Positions 1 to 6,423 of a stretch of 11,708 nt of DNA are shown in pieces. A program made the position numbers and the translations under genes. This DNA is from an uncultured Treponema sp. Its GTDB lineage: Bacteria; Spirochaetota; Spirochaetia; Treponematales; Treponemataceae. The notes under the pieces were generated by a model, which made no database searches, had not been told where the DNA came from, and saw nothing but the letters and a program-made list of their open reading frames with translations. Within the stretch, counting starts at the first letter, position 1. Every line of letters starts with the position of its first letter. The DNA lies in NCBI GenBank assembly GCA_937877535.1, contig CALFJF010000030.1:1-11708 (forward strand). Direction: 5' to 3'.

Positions 1-1
1 C

Positions 2-46
2 GATGATTTATACAAGGAGTTGGCTAAAATTCTGAAAAGATACTAG
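2..46 (+). CDS. Possible 3' end of a truncated upstream gene
   Basis: Reading from base 2, an open frame gives 14 residues (DDLYKELAKILKRY) and ends in TAG at 44-46. The charged, amphipathic, Lys-rich composition looks like a real C-terminus, and the gene would converge with the lipoprotein whose stop is at 66. There is too little to name a family, and a short open frame at a window edge can occur by chance. No clear terminator hairpin is visible in the 19 bases between the two stops. Confidence 0.3.
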   Translation, partial: DDLYKELAKILKRY

Positions 47-65
47 TCAAGAGCCTTCGATTTTG

Positions 66-701
66 CTAAAAATCTAATTTCCACGTTTTTTCTTTGGTGA
101 GCGTCAAAATGACTCCGAGTTTTTCTGAAATTCGCTCGGTCTTTTTTCCGTCTGGACTTGAAAGTTCAAGCAAAACTACGCCGTCAATCAACTCGTTTGC
201 GAATTTTTGCCCGTACATTGCGGCAAGAATCATGCGATATTCATCGAGTTCAAGCGTTTCTTCGGCAAGCGCGGGAATCATCATCATGTCAAAATACGAT
301 TTTGTGTCCTCGTCCAAAAGCGCGTAGAGCGAGCGGATTTGTTCAGGACCAAGCGTAAGACTTACGGAAGATTCGGTGCGAGAAAGGATTTTTGTTGCCG
401 AAAGAGCGTTTTTTTCTGCAAAAAGTCGCCCCGAAGCCTCCACTTCAAGCGCGGACGGCGTGCTTGCGCTTACGTTTGTTGCTCCCGCGTTTACAAGAAA
501 ACTCGTCATGTCGTTCGGGGAAAAAATCGGCGAATCGCTTGGAATGTCGGCGATTTTTCGGAGCGTTTCTCCCGTCGCTTTTGAAAATCCCGTTCCAAAA
601 GAAACGTCAACCGCGCCATTTGAAAGCGCCTTTACAGAAATCTTTGGAGAGCAAGAGCAAATCAAAAAAGTCAAAAGAATCAAAGGAAAAAATCGTTTCA
701 T
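66..701 (-). CDS. Hypothetical lipoprotein
   Basis: I do not recognise a family. The chosen start gives 211 residues beginning MKRFFPLILLTFLICSC, a basic n-region, a hydrophobic stretch and a loose spirochaete-type lipobox (Ile14-Cys15-Ser16-Cys17). This predicts lipidation and anchoring to a membrane. The rest is a soluble, mixed alpha/beta-looking domain with an acidic Met-rich helix (around residues 130-160) and no obvious catalytic motif. The start is uncertain: ATG codons at 716, 731 and 767 are in frame, and none of the four has a convincing Shine-Dalgarno; 701 is chosen because it gives the most typical signal peptide. It lies 103 bases downstream of the NlpC/P60 gene in the same direction and may be the last gene of that run. 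Confidence 0.75.
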   Translation of the reverse strand: MKRFFPLILLTFLICSCSPKISVKALSNGAVDVSFGTGFSKATGETLRKIADIPSDSPIFSPNDMTSFLVNAGATNVSASTPSALEVEASGRLFAEKNALSATKILSRTESSVSLTLGPEQIRSLYALLDEDTKSYFDMMMIPALAEETLELDEYRMILAAMYGQKFANELIDGVVLLELSSPDGKKTERISEKLGVILTLTKEKTWKLDF

Positions 702-804
702 ATTGATAAAAAACATAACGAAAAGACGCATATTTCTCAAGAAAATCCAAACGGTGCAAAAAAACATCGCGCAAATACCGAGAATAATTTTCTTAATTAC
801 AAAA

Positions 805-1326
805 TCATTTTTTTTGAAGCGGGATTTCTGCGGAGTCGATGTATCTTCCCGCGCCCGTGTAATGATTTTTCCAATATCGTTCGCTGAGCGAAGATTCGAT
901 TACGCCTGTTTTTGAGCCGTCGCTCGCGCTGTGAATGAACATTCCGCCGCCAAGATAGATTCCAACATGATTTACGCTGCTTCCTGCCGAAAAAAACACC
1001 AAATCGCCCGCTTCTCGCTCGTCGTCGGAAATCTTTTTTGATTTTGAATAAATCGCGCTTGCTTTTCTCGGCAGTTGGATTCCGACGCTTTCTCTGAACA
1101 TCGAATAAACAAATCCAGAGCAGTCAAATGTGGCAGGGCCTATAGAGCCAGAGCGATACGGGCAGCCCAAATAATCTCGGCTGTATTCTATCAATTTTGC
1201 GCGCGTTTTTGCCGCCTGTTCCGCGTTGAGTTTTTTTGTTTGAGCGCAAACGTTTGACATCATTGCAACAAAAAATGCGCAGAGAAAAATAAAAATGGCA
1301 TATTCTTTGATTCTTTTTTTAGTCAT
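805..1326 (-). CDS. Secreted NlpC/P60 family cysteine peptidase (cell-wall hydrolase)
   Basis: The 173-residue product has an N-terminal signal peptide (about 1-28, ending VCA) followed directly by an NlpC/P60 domain. The catalytic Cys is Cys69 in FDCSGF, the catalytic His is His120 in NHVGIYLG, and a third polar residue is probably His132 in FIHSAS. Members of this family cut peptide stems of peptidoglycan, usually gamma-D-Glu to diamino-acid bonds, in the periplasm or outside the cell. The order Cys, HxGIYxG, then an [FM]IHA-like motif is as expected, and the length is that of a stand-alone catalytic domain with no SH3 or LysM targeting domain. The gene starts 30 bases after the methyltransferase stop on the same strand, so the two are probably co-transcribed. 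No strong Shine-Dalgarno is visible. Confidence 0.9.
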   Translation of the reverse strand: MTKKRIKEYAIFIFLCAFFVAMMSNVCAQTKKLNAEQAAKTRAKLIEYSRDYLGCPYRSGSIGPATFDCSGFVYSMFRESVGIQLPRKASAIYSKSKKISDDEREAGDLVFFSAGSSVNHVGIYLGGGMFIHSASDGSKTGVIESSLSERYWKNHYTGAGRYIDSAEIPLQKK

Positions 1327-1356
1327 AGATTCATTATCGGCAACTGAACAAGAATT

Positions 1357-2166
1357 TTATTTTTGAGGCACTTTTAGAACGTCCACGATATGAGAACTTG
1401 CTCCCAAAAGTTCGGGACGGTCGCAAATCGCTTTTTGATAGCGCACAAATTCCAAAAACTCCTCTTCGCTCAAAGCATTCAATTCTTTTCTAAAATAATC
1501 CGCCGCGCCATCTGGAGCAAACGCGCCAAGACGCTCCAAATCTATCATCGCGTCGAGTTTTTCAACATCGTCAAGTCGAACGTAACTAAAAAGGTCGTGC
1601 CCGTCTTCGGTTTTGGCATGAAAATCCTCCGAAATCGTGCCGTTTTTGAGACATTCCAAAATGTGCTTTTCGCGAAAGCAATACGTTAAAATCGCGTAAT
1701 CGTTCATAACGTAAGCCACCAAAACGATTCCGCCGCTTTTTGTAACGCGCCGCGCTTCGTTTAATATTTTGAGCCTTTCGCTAGGCGTGTGAACGTGGTA
1801 CATTGGACCAAAAATGAGCGTTATGTCAAACGTGCTGTCTGAAAGAAACGAAAGCGCACGGGCATCGCCTTGCCAGCATTTTACTTTTTCGTGTTTTGCA
1901 AGAAGGATTTTTAGATTATGCTCAACTAGTTCAACCGCCGTAACGTCAAAGTTCATTTTGCAAAGCGAAACGGAATATCGCCCCGTTCCCGCGCCTACGT
2001 CAAGGATTTTGATTTCTTCGTTTTTTCTTCCTGCGCGAATCGACTCAACAAAATCGAGGATTTTTGCCATCGAAATCTCAAATTCCACGCGCCCGTGCCG
2101 CGTCAAAAGTCGATTTTCCTCGTGGAATTTCGCGTAGTATTTCTCAAGCGGAGAGAGTTTTGCCAT
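1357..2166 (-). CDS. Class I SAM-dependent methyltransferase
   Basis: The 269-residue protein has a Rossmann-fold SAM-binding core: motif I is LDVGAGTGR at about residues 55-63, the acidic residue ending strand 2 is Glu79 (TAVEL), Asp101 lies in QGDARAL, and the motif IV region is DITLIFGPMYH at 114-124. The C-terminal 110 residues form a variable region that should set substrate choice. It resembles general small-molecule methyltransferases rather than an rRNA or DNA enzyme, but the substrate cannot be read from sequence. The start is supported by GGAG (complement of 2175-2178) eight bases upstream. It begins 17 bases after the TM2 gene stop, consistent with one operon. Confidence 0.88.
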   Translation of the reverse strand: MAKLSPLEKYYAKFHEENRLLTRHGRVEFEISMAKILDFVESIRAGRKNEEIKILDVGAGTGRYSVSLCKMNFDVTAVELVEHNLKILLAKHEKVKCWQGDARALSFLSDSTFDITLIFGPMYHVHTPSERLKILNEARRVTKSGGIVLVAYVMNDYAILTYCFREKHILECLKNGTISEDFHAKTEDGHDLFSYVRLDDVEKLDAMIDLERLGAFAPDGAADYFRKELNALSEEEFLEFVRYQKAICDRPELLGASSHIVDVLKVPQK

Positions 2167-2183
2167 TCAGCGCGCTCCAAAAA

Positions 2184-2618
2184 CTACCATTTTTTGACGA
2201 GTAGCCCGTTTTTGTCTTTGAGTGCGCCACAAAGAGCCAGAATGAACTCCACGAAAGCCCACACTCCGCTGATTGAAAGGCAAATACTTCCGACCACCAA
2301 TCCTGAAATTATTGACACAATCGCGCCGTCGCCGATTGTGCCGTCGTTTTTTATGGATTCCAAAATGAGCGGTGCGAACGCCGCTATCAGCACAATCCAG
2401 CCAATAATTCCCAAAACGAGTTTTACAACTCCGCGAACGATGTGTCCGAGATAAAAATTATGCACGCCGAGCGTTCCCAAAAAATACGCCAAAAGCGACG
2501 TGGCAAGCCTGCTTTTGGGAGAAATTTCGCCAGAATCCTGAACATCCGTGCGAACAATCGTTTGAGTCGGCTCGCTGCTATTTTCAAAAAAATTACTCGT
2601 TTTTGACTCGTCGCTCAT
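2184..2618 (-). CDS. TM2 domain-containing membrane protein
   Basis: The 144-residue protein has a polar N-terminal cytoplasmic tail (1-34) followed by a TM2 domain: SRLATSLLAYFLGTLGVHNFYLGH at about 37-60, a long hydrophobic segment to about 87, a short Asp/Gly/Lys loop, and a last hydrophobic pair near 100-130 ending KDKNGLLVKKW. The GxHxFYLG signature between two transmembrane helices defines the TM2 family, whose molecular role is not established. The start at 2618 is fixed by a perfect AGGAGG (complement of 2623-2628) five bases from the ATG; a longer in-frame start at 2642 is not needed. It is the first gene of the minus-strand run and follows the promoter at 2710-2738. Confidence 0.88.
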   Translation of the reverse strand: MSDESKTSNFFENSSEPTQTIVRTDVQDSGEISPKSRLATSLLAYFLGTLGVHNFYLGHIVRGVVKLVLGIIGWIVLIAAFAPLILESIKNDGTIGDGAIVSIISGLVVGSICLSISGVWAFVEFILALCGALKDKNGLLVKKW

Positions 2619-2709
2619 AAATCCTCCTGCTTGTGCACGCAATTTCTATGCCAATGGGCTGCCTAATAAGTTTGTAACATGGTGTCATTGAGGCTGTCAA
2701 TATGTGTAT

Positions 2710-2738
2710 AGTATAGGGGAGGAGTAGAGGAACGTCAA
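2710..2738 (-). promoter_or_regulatory. Sigma70-type promoter for the TM2-methyltransferase-NlpC run
   Basis: On the minus strand, TTGACG (complement of 2733-2738) and TATACT (complement of 2710-2715) are separated by exactly 17 bases. This is close to consensus and points at the TM2 gene, leaving a 5' leader of about 85 bases. An inverted repeat at 2726-2746 covers the -35 box. Confidence 0.7.
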
Positions 2739-2746
2739 GTTCCTCT
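2726..2746. repeat. Perfect inverted repeat over the -35 box (candidate operator)
   Basis: AGAGGAAC at 2726-2733 and GTTCCTCT at 2739-2746 form an 8-bp perfect dyad around a 5-base centre. The -35 hexamer of the promoter for the TM2 gene occupies the centre and the last base of one arm. Its position suits a repressor site; it could also be a remnant repeat or a weak hairpin at the end of the upstream lipoprotein transcript. Confidence 0.45.
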
Positions 2747-2757
2747 GGTGAGGTTTG

Positions 2758-2780
2758 CGCGGCGGAATTTCCCCGCCGCG
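2758..2780 (-). terminator. GC-rich hairpin after the Thr/Ser-rich lipoprotein gene
   Basis: CGCGGCGG at 2758-2765 pairs perfectly with CCGCCGCG at 2773-2780 around a 7-base loop, 20 bases after the stop at 2801. No T-tract follows on either strand, so it may be a weak or factor-assisted terminator, an mRNA-stabilising 3' hairpin, or a dispersed palindrome. Confidence 0.4.
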
Positions 2781-2800
2781 TGTATGTCTCAGCTTGCCGA

Positions 2801-3994
2801 TTATGAAAAATCGCGGGTGGCGGTGGGCAGTGCGTCCTTCTTGATAAGTTCGGTGACAAAGTAGAGTTGGCTTCCGTCGTAGAGAATCAGTCCGTCGTCC
2901 ATATCTATGGTCATTATTTCACCTTCTTCTGTTGTTACCGTTATTTTTACGTTGCAGGAAAGTACGCCACCGTTATTGATAAATGTTCCAGTCAACTGCG
3001 CTTCAGTTGTGTATGTCTGTTCTGCGCCAGTTCCGTCAGAATATCGTATGACATCTTTCGTTGTGCCTGTAATTACGCCGTCGCTGGTCAGTGTTACCTC
3101 TGACGTTTCGGTTTCCTGGTCTTTCGTTATGGTACTGGTAAACGTGGCGAAGAGTCCGCTTCCCGAAGTCCGCTTATATTCTTCGTCAAAGTCCTCGATG
3201 AGATACATCGTGTCGCCTGCCTTGCGGATTACGAACGTATTGTCGTCGGAATTGTGGTCGTTTTCGTCTTGCGCGCCGGTGTAGGTCAGCGTGCCGGCTT
3301 TGTAGGAGTACGCGCCTATGTTGAACAGCGTTGTTGTTTCGTCTTCAAGCGTGCGGTGCCAGTAGAGCGTTGCGGGTACGGCTTCGCCCGATTCCGTGCC
3401 GAACGAAAAATATTTCCGGTCTGTGTAGTATACGGTTTGACCTTTGTCATCTTTTGCATCCTTTAATTGTGCTCCGCCTGCAAAGATTTTTCCTGCAAGG
3501 TCGCTGTTCGCGGGAACTGAAAGCGTGGTGCTTGCGGAACTCACCTCTGCAGAAACCGCTCCTACGTTTACCACTGTGGCGTTCTTGACGACGGGCTTTC
3601 CCGATGCCGTTTCAGATGCGGGGATGGTCACGGTGATGACTATCTTGCAGTCTGTGGCTGGGGCTGTTCCGCTTATAGTCACCGTCACGGAGGTCGTCGT
3701 TGATGTCTTTACGACTGCCCTAAAGTTGGTGATTCCTGTATCACTCACCGCTGCACGGGCAGTTGCCTGGCTTTGGGAAAAATAGCTGGTGACATCACCG
3801 CTCAGTGCTGCTTTCAGCGGCGTTGAGGACAAATCAATGGATACATCTTCCTCGTAGTCTGCTCCCTTTGTTACCGTTTTTGTCGGCAGTCCGGATGTCG
3901 GCGCGGGAGTTTCATCTGACGGTGAGTCGCTGCTGCACGCAAAAAATGCGAGCGACACGGCAAGCATTGCCACTACAAACAATGATTTCTTCAT
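2801..3994 (-). CDS. Hypothetical Thr/Ser-rich lipoprotein
   Basis: I do not recognise the family. The product is 397 residues. It has a signal peptide MKKSLFVVAMLAVSLAFFAC with Cys20 as the lipidation site and a disordered Ser/Pro/Asp-rich tether (about 21-40). Two apparent beta-rich parts follow: one at about 60-190 with dense Thr/Ser/Val runs that look immunoglobulin-like, and one at about 200-390 with YTDRKYFSFG and YSDGTGAEQTYTTEAQ segments suggesting repeated strands. No catalytic motif stands out, so a surface-exposed binding or structural role is only an inference. The start at 3994 is fixed by AGGAG (complement of 4004-4008) nine bases upstream, in preference to a longer frame from 4039 that would run into the terminator T-tract. 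The gene follows kduI after a strong terminator and probably has its own promoter. Confidence 0.85.
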   Translation of the reverse strand: MKKSLFVVAMLAVSLAFFACSSDSPSDETPAPTSGLPTKTVTKGADYEEDVSIDLSSTPLKAALSGDVTSYFSQSQATARAAVSDTGITNFRAVVKTSTTTSVTVTISGTAPATDCKIVITVTIPASETASGKPVVKNATVVNVGAVSAEVSSASTTLSVPANSDLAGKIFAGGAQLKDAKDDKGQTVYYTDRKYFSFGTESGEAVPATLYWHRTLEDETTTLFNIGAYSYKAGTLTYTGAQDENDHNSDDNTFVIRKAGDTMYLIEDFDEEYKRTSGSGLFATFTSTITKDQETETSEVTLTSDGVITGTTKDVIRYSDGTGAEQTYTTEAQLTGTFINNGGVLSCNVKITVTTEEGEIMTIDMDDGLILYDGSQLYFVTELIKKDALPTATRDFS

Positions 3995-4030
3995 AGAACA
4001 GTTCTCCTTGTCAAAGAAAATAGTGTGTGT

Positions 4031-4058
4031 ACCATACAAAAAAAAAGCAGTTTGTCAA
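4031..4058 (-). promoter_or_regulatory. Possible promoter overlapping the kduI terminator
   Basis: On the minus strand, a perfect TTGACA (complement of 4053-4058) lies 16 bases before TATGGT (complement of 4031-4036), 36 bases upstream of the lipoprotein start at 3994. The -35 box is inside the terminator hairpin and the spacer is the terminator T-tract. The -10 box is only 4/6, so this is tentative. Confidence 0.4.
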
Positions 4059-4071
4059 TGACAAACTGCTT
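4038..4071 (-). terminator. Rho-independent terminator of kduI
   Basis: AAGCAGTTTGTC at 4045-4056 pairs perfectly with its complement at 4060-4071 around a 3-base loop. On the minus strand the stem runs into nine consecutive T residues (complement of 4038-4046). It lies 23 bases after the kduI stop and is a textbook intrinsic terminator. Confidence 0.9.
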
Positions 4072-4093
4072 GGAACTGTTTTTCATTTATGCT

Positions 4094-4936
4094 TTAGCGC
4101 AAGTCCTTTTTCGCAATCCAGTCCTGGTCGGTGTAGGTGCGGTTCTCGCCGCCCATGCTCCAGATGAACGTGTAGTTGCGCGTGCCGAAGCCAGAGTGGA
4201 TTGACCACGACGGGTTGATGACCGCCTCCTCGTTGTGGAGGACGATGTGCCTGGTCTCCTGCGGCTCTCCCATGATGTGGAACACGATGTCGTCCTCGGG
4301 GAAGTCAAAGTAGAAGTACACCTCCATTCGCCTCTCGTGCGTGTGGGCGGGCATGGTGTTCCACGCGCTGCCCGACTCAAGGTGCGTCATTCCCATCGAA
4401 AGCTGGCACGTTTCGAGGATGTCGGGGTGGATGTACTGGTTTATCGTGCGGTCGTTGATTTCCTCGGCGGTCCCCATGTGGACGTGGTTCGCCTGCTCGT
4501 AGGTGATGATTCTGCTCGGGAACGTCTTGTGGGCGGGTGTCGAGTTCATGTAGAACTTTGCGGGGTTCTTCGCGTCCTTCGACTCAAGCGTCACGTCCTT
4601 CGTCCCCGCGCCCAAGTAGAGCGCGTCGTAGTGCCTCACCTCATACGTCGTGCCGTCAGCAACCACGATTCCGTCTCCGCCGATGTTTATCATGCCAAGC
4701 TCGCGGCGCTGCAGGAAGAAGTCCACGCCGAAGTCCTTCATCGCGTCGATGTTCCTGTCGAGCCTGACCTTGCCCGAAACCGGCATCGCGCCCAAGGTCA
4801 CGATTCTGTCGATGTGGCTGTAGACCGCGCTCACGTCGTCCCTGATGAAGATGTTCTTGATGAGGAACTCGTCGCGAAGCTCCTCCGTCGTCATTGTCCT
4901 GAACGGAACCTTTCCCGTCGAATAGCGAATGTCCAT
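4094..4936 (-). CDS. kduI: 5-dehydro-4-deoxy-D-glucuronate isomerase (EC 5.3.1.17)
   Basis: The 280-residue cytoplasmic enzyme converts 5-dehydro-4-deoxy-D-glucuronate (from pectin and other unsaturated uronates) to 3-deoxy-D-glycero-2,5-hexodiulosonate, feeding the KDG pathway. It is essentially colinear with E. coli KduI (278 residues), with double-cupin features throughout. The zinc ligands of the family are present: His198 and His200 in PAHTHERRMEVYFYF, Glu205, and His247 in WSIHSGFG. The start is supported by AGGAG (complement of 4946-4950) nine bases upstream and by the usual MDIRYS beginning. No other uronate-pathway gene lies in the window, so here it is a single-gene unit with its own promoter and terminator. 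Its GC content and its use of C/G-ending codons look clearly higher than in the lipoprotein genes around it, which could reflect high expression or transfer. Confidence 0.96.
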   Translation of the reverse strand: MDIRYSTGKVPFRTMTTEELRDEFLIKNIFIRDDVSAVYSHIDRIVTLGAMPVSGKVRLDRNIDAMKDFGVDFFLQRRELGMINIGGDGIVVADGTTYEVRHYDALYLGAGTKDVTLESKDAKNPAKFYMNSTPAHKTFPSRIITYEQANHVHMGTAEEINDRTINQYIHPDILETCQLSMGMTHLESGSAWNTMPAHTHERRMEVYFYFDFPEDDIVFHIMGEPQETRHIVLHNEEAVINPSWSIHSGFGTRNYTFIWSMGGENRTYTDQDWIAKKDLR

Positions 4937-4967
4937 TTGACTGTTCTCCTAAAAAAATATTTTTTGA

Positions 4968-4976
4968 ATTTTACCA
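4968..4976 (-). promoter_or_regulatory. Likely -10 region of the kduI promoter
   Basis: On the minus strand, TGG followed by TAAAAT (complement of 4968-4973, TG at the complement of 4975-4976) forms an extended -10 element, 31 bases before the kduI start. A -35 hexamer at the right spacing is weak, which extended -10 promoters tolerate. An A/T-rich region lies on both sides. Confidence 0.45.
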
Positions 4977-5040
4977 CGATTTTTTGCTTTTTTGCAGAAA
5001 AATTCGCCCCGCGTTAGGGAAATCGCCCTGAAAATAAATA

Positions 5041-5063
5041 ACAAGGAGCCTAAGTTCCTTGTC
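5041..5063. repeat. 23-base palindrome, left flank of the toxin-antitoxin module
   Basis: ACAAGGA at 5041-5047 pairs with TCCTTGT at 5056-5062, with a G-T wobble inside, giving a stem of about 8 bp. Aligned without gaps to the palindrome at 5584-5606 it matches at 16 of 23 positions, and most differences fall in the stem arms. It lies between the divergent kduI and antitoxin genes. Confidence 0.5.
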
Positions 5064-5070
5064 AAAAATG

Positions 5071-5079
5071 TGCTAGAAT
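5071..5079 (+). promoter_or_regulatory. Extended -10 promoter of the antitoxin gene
   Basis: TGCTAGAAT holds a TGN extended element and TAGAAT (5074-5079), a 5/6 match to the -10 consensus, 19 bases before the ATG at 5099. No good -35 box is present at 16-18 bases spacing. The adjoining palindrome at 5041-5063 could be an antitoxin operator. Confidence 0.45.
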
Positions 5080-5098
5080 AGAGATGTGGAGGTATCCT

Positions 5099-5314
5099 AT
5101 GGCAACAGCGTTAGCAAATATTGAAGAGCAGATTTCTTTTATTTCTTTAAACGAGCAAATTACACTGATGGCATATCTTGCAAATACAATCAAACAAAAC
5201 TCTCCAAAGTTCTCGGAAAAACAGGGAACGAATCGTTTGGGTGTTGCAAAAGGAAAATTCGATATTCCTGATGATATAGACTTTTGCAATGACGAGATAG
5301 CGGAAATGTTTTGA
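5099..5314 (+). CDS. Type II toxin-antitoxin system antitoxin (DUF2281-like)
   Basis: The 71-residue protein has an N-terminal helical half and a C-terminal tail RLGVAKGKFDIPDDIDFCNDEIAEMF-type segment at about 46-71. Such a tail, with a Gly-Lys-Phe motif followed by Pro-Asp-Asp and an acidic end, is typical of small antitoxins encoded before PIN-domain toxins; the tail normally wraps the toxin active site. The start at 5099 is chosen because GGAGG (5088-5092) lies six bases upstream; an in-frame ATG at 5084 lacks a ribosome site. Its stop overlaps a possible TTG start of the toxin reading frame (5311), the usual coupling in these modules. The toxin is broken, so this antitoxin is probably an orphan. 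The family assignment is from motif memory. Confidence 0.8.
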   Translation: MATALANIEEQISFISLNEQITLMAYLANTIKQNSPKFSEKQGTNRLGVAKGKFDIPDDIDFCNDEIAEMF

Positions 5315-5515
5315 GCAAACTGATGAAGGTATTGCTAGATACGCATATCATTTTATGGGCGTTGATTGATAGTGAAAAACTTCCTGCAAAAGCAAGGCAA
5401 ATCATAAACAAGTCTAGCAATGTTGATTTCGCAGGCAAAGTCTGAGAATATGCTTCTTGTAACGCATGATTCTTTGCTTTCAGATTACAATGAGTCGTGC
5501 GTCCTGTCCGTGTAA
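5311..5515 (+). pseudogene. VapC-like PIN-domain toxin, internally deleted
   Basis: Starting at ATG 5323 (or TTG 5311) the frame reads MKVLLDTHIILWALIDSEKL and continues to about residue 34, a typical PIN N-terminus with catalytic Asp6. It then meets an early TGA at 5443-5445. In the next frame, from about 5420 to the TAA at 5513-5515, the sequence reads LISQAKSENMLLVTHDSLL and on to the end, which is the usual C-terminus of the same toxin family. The middle of the protein, about 60 residues including the conserved Glu and the third Asp of the PIN active site, is missing, and the two ends are out of frame. The junction lies near 5411-5422. The product cannot be a working nuclease. Confidence 0.85.
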
Positions 5516-5582
5516 CTAAACATAGCAGGAACAACTAGCCTGCCTTGTTAACGCGATGATTGTCGCAAAAAGAGAACTGTTT

Positions 5583-5606
5583 GACAAAGGGCTTTAGCCC
5601 TTTGTC
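5583..5606. repeat. Palindrome, right flank of the toxin-antitoxin module
   Basis: GACAAAGGGC at 5583-5592 pairs perfectly with GCCCTTTGTC at 5597-5606 around TTTA (11 bp if the next pair forms). It sits between the convergent toxin remnant and the PDZ lipoprotein gene, so it may end transcription from either side, although neither strand has a clean T-tract directly after the stem. It resembles the palindrome at 5041-5063. Confidence 0.7.
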
Positions 5607-5631
5607 GCCACTTGTGTTTGTATCCAAGCAC

Positions 5632-6411
5632 TTATTTTGCAGAAAATTCGGCGTTTTGGACGATTCCGTTTCGTATGTACGTCAGTTGAACCTTGTCGCC
5701 ACTTTCCAAAGTCCGTTCAACATTCAGAAAATCCTGGGCATCATTGATTTGAGTGCCGTTTATGTTTATTATGACATCTCCATACGCCATATTTTCATAA
5801 AATGCAGGAAATTTATTGTAAACGATTGCGGTAAATGCGCCTGTGTTTCTTTTCAAATCTTTTCGCTCTTCCGGGGTCAAATCGCGCACGCCCAAACCTA
5901 AATGCCAGTTTTCGATTTCCTTTTTTGTGTAAGGCGCGAGCGTGTAGATTCTGTAAGAATATCTGTCATAGGTGTTCGTTATCGGCGTTGAAGTCGTGGT
6001 CGTGTTGTACGTTTTTGTGAACGAGTTGTAATGACTCTGGCTTGAAGTGTAACTTGACGTCGAAGTATGCGTTGAGTGGTAGGTTCGCCCGTAAATCGCG
6101 ACTTTTGAATCCGTGTCCTCGCACAAATCTTCAATTCCATCCCGCAGGTCGTCTTCCGCCCATTTTGGTCCCGTAAAACTGCACAGTCCCATAACGCGAT
6201 AATAATTATCCGCGCGGAAAGAAAGCACGTCGTTTTCAATGTCATTTGACGCATAAATCCGGGGTTTCCCCTCGCCAAGCCGACTTGCTGCGGGAATGTC
6301 TGCTGGCGAAATGAACGGCTCGTAAAATTCCGTCAAATCTCCCGTACTGGAGCAAGAAGCAAGAATAAAAATCGCCGAAAAAAGAAGAAGCATTCGTTTC
6401 AAAAAAATCAT
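5632..6411 (-). CDS. PDZ domain-containing lipoprotein
   Basis: The 259-residue protein starts with a signal peptide and lipobox ILASC (Cys20), predicting a membrane-anchored lipoprotein. Residues 40-110 form a small domain of unknown type with three cysteines. Residues 111-150 are a Ser/Thr/Tyr/His-rich low-complexity stretch. Residues 171-258 form a PDZ domain, with the carboxylate-binding loop region near LGLGVRDL, the GDVIININGTQI segment at 211-222, and the closing helix and strand DFLNVERTLESGDKVQLTYIRNG. There is no protease domain, so it probably binds peptide ends or an envelope partner rather than cutting. GGAG (complement of 6417-6420) lies five bases from the start, in the 12-base gap after the outer-membrane protein gene, so the two genes are an operon. 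Confidence 0.85.
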   Translation of the reverse strand: MIFLKRMLLLFSAIFILASCSSTGDLTEFYEPFISPADIPAASRLGEGKPRIYASNDIENDVLSFRADNYYRVMGLCSFTGPKWAEDDLRDGIEDLCEDTDSKVAIYGRTYHSTHTSTSSYTSSQSHYNSFTKTYNTTTTSTPITNTYDRYSYRIYTLAPYTKKEIENWHLGLGVRDLTPEERKDLKRNTGAFTAIVYNKFPAFYENMAYGDVIININGTQINDAQDFLNVERTLESGDKVQLTYIRNGIVQNAEFSAK

Positions 6412-6423
6412 AAAATCTCCGAA

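Noticed and set aside
2593..2859. 88-codon minus-strand frame across 2593-2859
   Set aside because: It covers a promoter, an inverted repeat and a hairpin and overlaps the ends of two real genes. Composition and lack of a ribosome site mark it as spurious.
4235..5017. Long plus-strand open frame (260 codons) opposite kduI
   Set aside because: It is antisense to a clearly conserved kduI with all metal ligands. Its Val/Arg/His-rich composition is what the reverse complement of GC-rich codons gives, and it has no ribosome site.
5516..5631. Search for a gene between the toxin remnant and the PDZ lipoprotein
   Set aside because: Only the palindrome at 5583-5606 stands out; no supported ORF is present.
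5560..5901. 113-codon plus-strand frame over the PDZ lipoprotein 3' end
   Set aside because: It starts before the palindrome at 5583-5606 and runs antisense to the PDZ domain. No family features are seen.
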